Shown: positions 59,273 to 64,000 of the stretch, piece by piece | How the letters are laid out: each line of letters begins with the position of its first letter | Position numbering within the stretch: the first letter of the stretch is position 1 | Source of the DNA: Microbacterium sp. BR1 | GTDB lineage: Bacteria > Actinomycetota > Actinomycetes > Actinomycetales > Microbacteriaceae | Assembly (NCBI RefSeq): GCF_002812725.1 | Contig: NZ_NMUN01000004.1 | Location: 62,001 to 126,000 of the forward strand | Direction of reading: 5' to 3' | DNA length: 64,000 nt | Made by a program: the position numbers and the translations under genes | Notes under the pieces: model-generated | Seen by the model: only the letters and a program-made list of their open reading frames with translations | What the model was told of the DNA's origin: nothing | Database searches by the model: none

Positions 59273-59749
59273 ATGGTCAAGGAACGCGGGGAGAAGGTCG
59301 TCGCGACCAATCGTCGCGCGCGCCATGAGTACTCGATCGAGAAGACGTACGAGGCGGGTCTGGTGCTCACGGGCACAGAGGTCAAGTCGCTGCGGATGGG
59401 TCGCGCCAATCTCTCGGACGGCTACGCGTACATCGACGGCAACGAGGCGTGGCTCGACGCCGTGCACATCCCGGAGTATTCGCAGGGGCACTGGACGAAC
59501 CACGCCACCAAGCGCACACGCAAGCTCCTGCTGCACAAGGAAGAGATCGTCAAGCTCTCCCACGCCGTCTCGGCCGGCGGCTACACGCTCGTTCCGCTGA
59601 AGCTCTACTTCTCGGACGGTCGGGCCAAGGTCGAGATCGCGGTCGCGAAGGGCAAGCGCGAGTTCGACAAGCGCCAGACCCTGCGCGAGCGTCAGGACAA
59701 GCGCGAGGCCGAGCGCGCGATGCGCACGAAGAATCGCCTCGGCGAGTAG
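59273..59749 (+). CDS. smpB: SsrA-binding protein SmpB
   Basis: A 158-residue RNA-binding protein that, with tmRNA, frees stalled ribosomes. [47 protein letters not shown] is the OB-fold start and [31 protein letters not shown] the conserved strand and tail. The C-terminal helix is basic ([21 protein letters not shown]). ATG preceded by GAGGAAC. The ssrA tmRNA gene that often lies nearby was not seen in the window. Converges on an MFS gene 9 bases away. Confidence 0.97.
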   Translation: MVKERGEKVVATNRRARHEYSIEKTYEAGLVLTGTEVKSLRMGRANLSDGYAYIDGNEAWLDAVHIPEYSQGHWTNHATKRTRKLLLHKEEIVKLSHAVSAGGYTLVPLKLYFSDGRAKVEIAVAKGKREFDKRQTLRERQDKREAERAMRTKNRLGE

Positions 59750-59758
59750 ATCTCTCCG

Positions 59759-61219
59759 CTACCGGACGACGGGTTCGGCTTCGGCCGCGGCAACAGCGCG
59801 GTCGGTGAAGGCCTGCTTGGGCACGAACGCGAGCAGAACGGCGGCGGCGAGGGCCGTCGTGCCGCACACCACCCAGACGGTGACGTAGCCCGCGAACGAT
59901 CCGGCGGTGCCCTCGGCCGCGGCGCCCGTCGCGCCCTGGATGAGCGCGATGCCGAAGACGCACGACGCGATCGCGCCGCCGACCGTCTTGACCGAATTGG
60001 TCAGCCCCGTGGCGACGCCGGTCTGGGTGGCGGGGGCGGCGGATGCCGCGGCCGCGGGAAGGGCTGCGACCAGCGCTCCCGACCCGAAGCCGACGATGAT
60101 CATGTTGGTCAGGACCTGCGCGTAGGTGTCGTGAAAGGGCAGGAACATCAGGAATCCGACGCCTACGAGGGTCGAGGCGCCCATGAGCGTCAGACGCGGC
60201 GTGATCTTGCGGGCGATGGGTGAGAACAGCAGGGCGCCGATGATCATCGCGATCAGGTACACGCCGATGATGAGTGAGGTCGTGAAGCCGGCCGTGCCGA
60301 GGCCGTACCCGTAGACCTCGGGGTCGGTGCGCGCGAAGGTCGAGAGCGGCGCCTGGGCCCCGAGGACGCTGACACCGAAGAGTCCCGCGGTGAGGAACAC
60401 CGGGCCGAGGGCGGGGGAGCGGAACATGCGGACGTCGATGAGCGGGTCGTCGTGGCGCAGTTCCCACAGCGCGAAGGGGATGACGAGCAGGATGCCGAGG
60501 GCGACGAGGGCCCACGACAGCACGTCGCCGACGCCGTTGAGGCGCAGGAAGCTGAGGCCGCCCGTGAATGCGATCAGGGCGAAGGAGATGAGGACCAGCC
60601 CGACGGTGTCCAAGCGCCCGCCGACAGGTTCGGGCGATTCCTTGACCCCGAACAGGATGACGAAGAAGCAGAGGACGACGGCGATGGCCGGGATGAGCAG
60701 GACGACGGTCAGGGGGAGCGCATCGACGAGCGCCCCGCCGATGAGCGCACCGCTGATCGCGCCCAACTCGAGCGCCGCGACCAGGAGTCCCGCGGCACGG
60801 GCGGTGAGGATCGCGCGGCCCGGCATCGAGCGCGAGCGCGACCAGATCAGGGCGATCTCGAGCGGCAGCCAGACCACGTAGAACCCCTGCAGCGCCCACG
60901 CCGCGAGGAAGATGGCGAACGAGTCGGTGAAGGGCAGGACGAGGGATGCAGCGGCCGTCACGGCGGTCGACACCAGAAGCATCCGTTTGTGTCCGACCAT
61001 GTCGCCGAGCTTCGCGAGCGCCGGCACGACCAGTGCCGAGAGCATGAGCTGCGAACCCTCGAGCCAGTTGACGTCGGCGTCGTGGATGTCGAGGTTGCGC
61101 GCGATGTCGGTGAGCATCGGGGTGTAGTACCCCTGCAGGATGCCGCTCGTGAACTCGACGAACGCGAGGAATCCGACGACGCTGGCGAGCGCGCCCAGCG
61201 CTCCGGCACGAGGGTTCAT
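59759..61219 (-). CDS. MFS transporter, EmrB/QacA-like
   Basis: A 486-residue drug-type major facilitator with about fourteen helices by hydrophobicity. LASVVGFLAFVEFTSGILQGYYTPMLTDIARNLDIHDADVNWLEGSQLMLSALVVPALAKLGDMVGHKRML shows helix 1-2 and the loop G-D-x-x-G-x-K-R motif. The helix 5 motif (AGLLVAALELGAISGALIGGAL) is of exporter type. Substrate unknown. Preceded by GAGAGAG. It is convergent with smpB and lies 25 bases downstream of the M20 peptidase on the same strand. Confidence 0.85.
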   Translation of the reverse strand: MNPRAGALGALASVVGFLAFVEFTSGILQGYYTPMLTDIARNLDIHDADVNWLEGSQLMLSALVVPALAKLGDMVGHKRMLLVSTAVTAAASLVLPFTDSFAIFLAAWALQGFYVVWLPLEIALIWSRSRSMPGRAILTARAAGLLVAALELGAISGALIGGALVDALPLTVVLLIPAIAVVLCFFVILFGVKESPEPVGGRLDTVGLVLISFALIAFTGGLSFLRLNGVGDVLSWALVALGILLVIPFALWELRHDDPLIDVRMFRSPALGPVFLTAGLFGVSVLGAQAPLSTFARTDPEVYGYGLGTAGFTTSLIIGVYLIAMIIGALLFSPIARKITPRLTLMGASTLVGVGFLMFLPFHDTYAQVLTNMIIVGFGSGALVAALPAAAASAAPATQTGVATGLTNSVKTVGGAIASCVFGIALIQGATGAAAEGTAGSFAGYVTVWVVCGTTALAAAVLLAFVPKQAFTDRAVAAAEAEPVVR

Positions 61220-61244
61220 CGGTGCTCTCTCTGTTCGGGTGCGA

Positions 61245-62594
61245 TCACTGTATCCGCTGCAGAAGGGTGCGGTGGAACAGCTCGCCGCGCTCGAGTTCGG
61301 CGATCTCGACCCGCTCGTCGACGCCGTGGATCGAGGCGCGTTGCGCGGACGACATCGCGAGCGGTGCGAACCGGTAGACGGCGGGGGCGAAGCGGTGGAA
61401 GTGGCGCGAGTCGGTGGCCGCCATCATGACGTAGGGCACCGTGCGGGCCGCGGGGTGAGAGGCGGCGACGGCCTCGGTGATGAGCGCGAACTGCGTGTTG
61501 TCGGTCGGGGATTCGGGCGATGGTTCGCTGCCCTCGACCACCTCGACCGTGACGAGCGGGTCGCCGATGCGGCGGCGCACACGGCGAACGGTCGCGGCTA
61601 CGGTGGACCCGAGGGCGATCCGGAGGTTGAGGGTGACGGATGCCTGTGAGGGCAACACGTTCGCGGCGGTGCCGCCGTCCTGCATCGTCGCGGCGATGGT
61701 CGTGCGCACGAGCGCGGCCGGTTCGCCGCCGAGCGCGGCGAACACCTGTGCCGTTAGCGGGCGGAACCTCGACAGCACGCGCAGCAGGGTCCGTGCGGGC
61801 TGGGGTGTGCCGTCGGCGAAGAGTCCGAGCATCCGTGCGATCGCAGGTGGGGTGTGGGCGGGGAACGTGCGCGGGCCGAGCCGGTCGACGGCGCGTGAGA
61901 CGCGTCCGACCGCGGTGAGGGTCGGGGGAGCGGATGCGTGGCCGCCGTCGCCTCGGGAGGTCAGGCGCAGGGTCAGGATCCCTTTCTCGCCGACGCCGAC
62001 CATCGCCGCCTGTCCCGCGACGAAGGGCAGGGGTGCGTCGACGATCGCGCCGCCCTCGTCGAGGACGAGCCAGGGCACGATGCCGCGGTCGCGGAGGGTC
62101 TGTGCGATGACCCGGGCGGCCTCACCGAAGACTTCTTCGTCGCCTCCGAGCGAGATGTACACGTCGCGGGCGGGGGTGAAGCCCGCGGCGAGGAGGTTCT
62201 CGACGGCCTCCAGCGTGACGAGCAGGGGTCCCTTGTCGTCGAGCGTGCCGCGACCGTAGACCCAGCCATCCGCGATCCGTCCCTCGAAGGGCGGGAAGGT
62301 CCAGGCATCGCTCGGGTCGACGGGTACGACGTCGTAGTGCGCCATGAGGACGACGGGATGCTTCGAGCGGCTCGTGCTCGGCCATCGGAATAGCAGGCCG
62401 AAGTCGGTGATGCGCTCGAGTTCGAGGTGCTCATGGATGAGGGGGTAGAGCTCGGCGAGGAGGTCGACGAATGCTTCGAAGGCGTCCGGTCCGCGGCTGT
62501 CGAGTTCGGCGCTGACGGTCTGCAGCTGGATCATCCGGCTGAGGCGTTCAGGAATGCCGGGCCGGGGCGGGACAGGCTCGGTCGCGACGCTCAT
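61245..62594 (-). CDS. M20-family metallopeptidase/deacylase
   Basis: A 449-residue dizinc hydrolase of the M20 family (dipeptidase, carboxypeptidase, acylase types). Metal residues are seen in VVLMAHYDVVPVDPSD (His, Asp), GRGTLDDKGPLLVTLEAVE (Asp), SLGGDEEVFG (Glu-Glu, catalytic base) and ADSRHFHRFAPAVYRFAP. The dimerisation lid is about 205-330. Extra length at the start (GIPERLSRMIQLQTVSAELDSRGPDAFEAF) resembles the carboxypeptidase-S/aminoacylase-1 branch. ATG follows TAGGGT by 6 bases. Confidence 0.9.
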   Translation of the reverse strand: MSVATEPVPPRPGIPERLSRMIQLQTVSAELDSRGPDAFEAFVDLLAELYPLIHEHLELERITDFGLLFRWPSTSRSKHPVVLMAHYDVVPVDPSDAWTFPPFEGRIADGWVYGRGTLDDKGPLLVTLEAVENLLAAGFTPARDVYISLGGDEEVFGEAARVIAQTLRDRGIVPWLVLDEGGAIVDAPLPFVAGQAAMVGVGEKGILTLRLTSRGDGGHASAPPTLTAVGRVSRAVDRLGPRTFPAHTPPAIARMLGLFADGTPQPARTLLRVLSRFRPLTAQVFAALGGEPAALVRTTIAATMQDGGTAANVLPSQASVTLNLRIALGSTVAATVRRVRRRIGDPLVTVEVVEGSEPSPESPTDNTQFALITEAVAASHPAARTVPYVMMAATDSRHFHRFAPAVYRFAPLAMSSAQRASIHGVDERVEIAELERGELFHRTLLQRIQ

Positions 62595-62600
62595 GGTGAC

Positions 62601-62606
62601 ACCCTA
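62601..62606 (-). promoter_or_regulatory. -10 box of the M20 peptidase gene
   Basis: TAGGGT on the minus strand lies 6 bases before the start codon at 62594. Confidence 0.5.
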
Positions 62607-62640
62607 GCCATGGCCGGACGGTTCTCTGAGCTCGGCCGTG

Positions 62641-62723
62641 TGCCGTCCGCACGACGGATGCCTCGACACGCCGTGCCGGGGTGTGTGAGACGGCGTGTCA
62701 CGGTCTTGGTCGTGCGGATGGCA
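62641..62723. repeat. 83-bp nested palindromic element
   Basis: Outer arms TGCCGTCCGCACGAC (62641-62655) and GTCGTGCGGATGGCA (62709-62723) match in 14 of 15 positions; inner arms ACACGCCGT (62666-62674) and ACGGCGTGT (62690-62698) match fully. It lies in the 173-base gap between the SIMPL and M20 genes, both on the minus strand, with no coding potential. Confidence 0.8.
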
Positions 62724-62767
62724 CGGCGGGGACGGCCGGTTTGCGTGTGGGGAGGTGGCCGGGCGAG

Positions 62768-63418
62768 TCAGCGGGCGGCGAACCGCGCTTCGACGCCGGC
62801 CGTGACCGTGATGTCCTGGGGCTGGAAGTCGAGGGTGGGCGAAGCATCCGTCGCCATTGCCCGCATCATGCGCGGGCCGGGGTCGGCTTCGGGGCGTCCG
62901 AGCAGGCCGATGTCGGCGATCTCGAGCGGGGAGACGGATGCGTGGCCGATGGCGTTGGCGTAGGCGGTGGCGCGCGAGACGGCGGTGTGCACGGCGCGGG
63001 CGGCGACCTCGGCCTCGACGGTGCGGCGGGTGGCGGAGGTCAGTTGCCACGTGACGCCGTTGACCTGCACGCCCTCGCGTTCGGCGACGGCCGAGACCCA
63101 CCACGAGAGGGCGGCGAAGTCGGTGAAGGTGGCGACGACGTCGACGCTCGCGTGGTGGACGAGGGGGAGCTGTTTGCCCTCGTTGTTCCACGGGCGTTCA
63201 GCCCAGACGTTCGCACGCTGGCTGGACCATTCGCTGACCTCGCCGGATGCCTGGCGCGCCGCGAGCTCTTCGCGGAGCGGTGCCGCGATGGCGGCGATGC
63301 GTTCGACGACGGGGCCGCGCTCGGGTCCGTCGCACCGAACGCTGAGGTGTACGACCCCCTCCTCGGGGGCGACGCGGGTTTCGTGTTCGCCGCGGACCGT
63401 GATGATGACGTCGCTCAT
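62768..63418 (-). CDS. SIMPL domain (DUF541) protein
   Basis: A 216-residue protein of the SIMPL/DUF541 family, beta-rich and of uncertain function (related to oxidative-stress and signalling proteins). It begins MSDVIITVRGEHETRVAPEEGVVHLSVRCDGPERGPV, with the repeated sheet-helix motif and the later TVEAEVAARAVHTAVSRATAYANAIGHASVSPLEIADIG that is typical. No signal peptide or membrane helix was seen, unlike many family members, so it should be cytoplasmic. ATG at 63418 follows TAGAGT by 7 bases. Monocistronic by context. Confidence 0.88.
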   Translation of the reverse strand: MSDVIITVRGEHETRVAPEEGVVHLSVRCDGPERGPVVERIAAIAAPLREELAARQASGEVSEWSSQRANVWAERPWNNEGKQLPLVHHASVDVVATFTDFAALSWWVSAVAEREGVQVNGVTWQLTSATRRTVEAEVAARAVHTAVSRATAYANAIGHASVSPLEIADIGLLGRPEADPGPRMMRAMATDASPTLDFQPQDITVTAGVEARFAAR

Positions 63419-63425
63419 GCCTGCG

Positions 63426-63431
63426 ACTCTA
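63426..63431 (-). promoter_or_regulatory. -10 box of the SIMPL gene
   Basis: TAGAGT on the minus strand lies 7 bases before the start codon at 63418. Confidence 0.5.
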
Positions 63432-63520
63432 GGCGTTCGGGCTGGATACGCGATGGGCGGTTTCGGCCGCGCGCTGTGACTGCGCAGCGTTGTGCCGCGT
63501 GTCTGGGCGTGGATTGTGGC

Positions 63521-63581
63521 ATCGAGCTGTCACCGAACGCTCGATTTGTCGCTTGGATGCAGCGTTTTGTGACAGTTCGGT
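63521..63581. repeat. 61-bp palindromic stem-loop element
   Basis: GAGCTGTCACCGAACGCT (63524-63541) pairs with AGCGTTTTGTGACAGTTC (63561-63578) in 15 of 18 positions, extended outward by three more pairs (one G-T). The core CTGTCAC/GTGACAG resembles CTGTCGC/GCGACAG in the element between ligD and ku. It lies between the HNH gene's end and the SIMPL promoter. Confidence 0.75.
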
Positions 63582-63684
63582 GGGCCGGTGTGCCCGTCTG
63601 GTCGGGCAGGGTCAGAGTGTGTGCGGGCTGCGCGGGCATTTCGACTCGCTTTGGTGGCTCAACGACCGGTGGGCGGGGTGGTGC

Positions 63685-64000
63685 CTAGAAGGGTGGTGGG
63701 GGTCCGGTCGGGGCGAAGCGGACGCGCGAGGGTGGGTCGTCGATGTAGATCGCGCCGGTCGGGCTGGTCCATTCGAGGACGCCGCCGCCGAGATTCCTGA
63801 CTTGCCACGGGGTCGCGTGCTTGAGGGTGTGGTGGCGTCGACAGAGGTGATGAAGGTTGTGAGCACACGTCGTGCCGCCGTGGGCCCAGTCGTGGCCGTG
63901 GTCGATGTCGCAGCGGTGGGCGGGTTGGCGGCATCCGGGGAATCGGCAGTGTTCGTCGCGTGCGCGGAGGAAGCGTTTGAGGTCGGCGTTGGGGGTGTAC
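63685..64000 (-). CDS. DUF222-HNH endonuclease-domain protein, C-terminal part (5' end outside window)
   Basis: The last 104 codons of a second member of the family seen as a pseudogene at 13938. The frame (minus strand, stop TAG at 63687-63685) reads YTPNADLKRFLRARDEHCRFPGCRQP, the HNH block CDIDHGHDWAHGGTTCAHNLHHLCRRHHTLKHATPW, then GGGVLEWTSPTGAIYIDDPPSRVRF and the family's closing PPPPF. All zinc-binding cysteines and the D-H...H...H-H catalytic histidines are present. These proteins are abundant and repeated in actinobacterial genomes, with unknown biological role. The start lies beyond the window. Confidence 0.92.
   Translation of the reverse strand, partial: YTPNADLKRFLRARDEHCRFPGCRQPAHRCDIDHGHDWAHGGTTCAHNLHHLCRRHHTLKHATPWQVRNLGGGVLEWTSPTGAIYIDDPPSRVRFAPTGPPPPF

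Noticed and set aside
59750..59758. ssrA (tmRNA) next to smpB
   Set aside because: Only 9 bases separate smpB from the next gene, and no tRNA-like ends were found nearby.

Overview
The window is high-GC DNA (long shadow ORFs on both strands) from an actinobacterium, almost certainly family Microbacteriaceae and probably Microbacterium. The support is the order rnj-ftsK-pgsA-cinA-clgR-DUF3046, the prfB-ftsE-ftsX-smpB block, the murI-rph-rdgB block, a divergent ku/ligD pair, DUF3039/DUF3046/DUF6328 proteins, DUF222-HNH proteins, and many genes whose start codon lies only 6-9 bases after a TANNNT -10 box (leaderless-type promoters). No rRNA, CRISPR array, IS element or prophage was seen. Layout: 1-6.3 kb is housekeeping (end of RNase J, a GNAT acetyltransferase, FtsK, PgsA, CinA, ClgR, DUF3046), then an initiator tRNA with a strong terminator at 6.35-6.47 kb. 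6.5-10.9 kb holds a DUF6328 membrane protein, a nitrilase-family amidase, a class I aminotransferase and a repeat-bearing HtrA-type protease. 11.1-20.2 kb is a cell-surface glycopolymer region: three CDP-glycerol glycerophosphotransferase-family proteins, an ExoA-like GT2, a LicC-like nucleotidyltransferase and two unknown proteins. It is interrupted by a DUF222-HNH gene that appears frameshifted at both ends. 20.4-23.6 kb is an ABC ATPase with a 310-residue disordered N-terminus plus its permease. 23.7-28.6 kb is DUF3039, nicotinate phosphoribosyltransferase, MurI, RNase PH, RdgB and a CDF metal exporter. 28.7-33.3 kb is the NHEJ pair LigD/Ku, DedA and tRNA-Leu. 33.4-35.7 kb is a PadR regulator with a membrane partner and a small membrane protein. 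35.7-48.5 kb is an accessory catabolic island. One leftward transcription unit encodes an RbsABC-type sugar importer, an SMP-30/gluconolactonase-like lactonase, two SnoaL/NTF2-like proteins and a fused DhaK-DhaL kinase, preceded by two near-identical 22-bp palindromes. A LysR regulator is divergent from a cyclase-family hydrolase, an internally duplicated EthD-like protein and a convergent zinc alcohol dehydrogenase. Its substrate is unknown, and it is the best candidate in the window for an undescribed pathway. 48.7-53.4 kb is a compact Tad (Flp-type) pilus operon, TadA-TadB-TadC-pilin-like-TadE-TadE/F-TadG, without a TadZ/Ssd gene next to it. 53.4-63.4 kb returns to mostly core genes: a ROK protein lacking the usual cysteines, an MFS transporter, prfB (no programmed frameshift), ftsE with a 180-residue C-terminal tail, ftsX, smpB, an EmrB-like MFS, an M20 peptidase and a SIMPL protein. 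The window ends inside a second, intact-looking DUF222-HNH gene on the minus strand. Several intergenic gaps carry long imperfect stem-loop elements (55-83 bp) that no gene explains; two of them share a CTGTCRC / TTTGYGACAG core and may be dispersed palindromic elements. All functions are read from sequence motifs and family knowledge; no database search was run.
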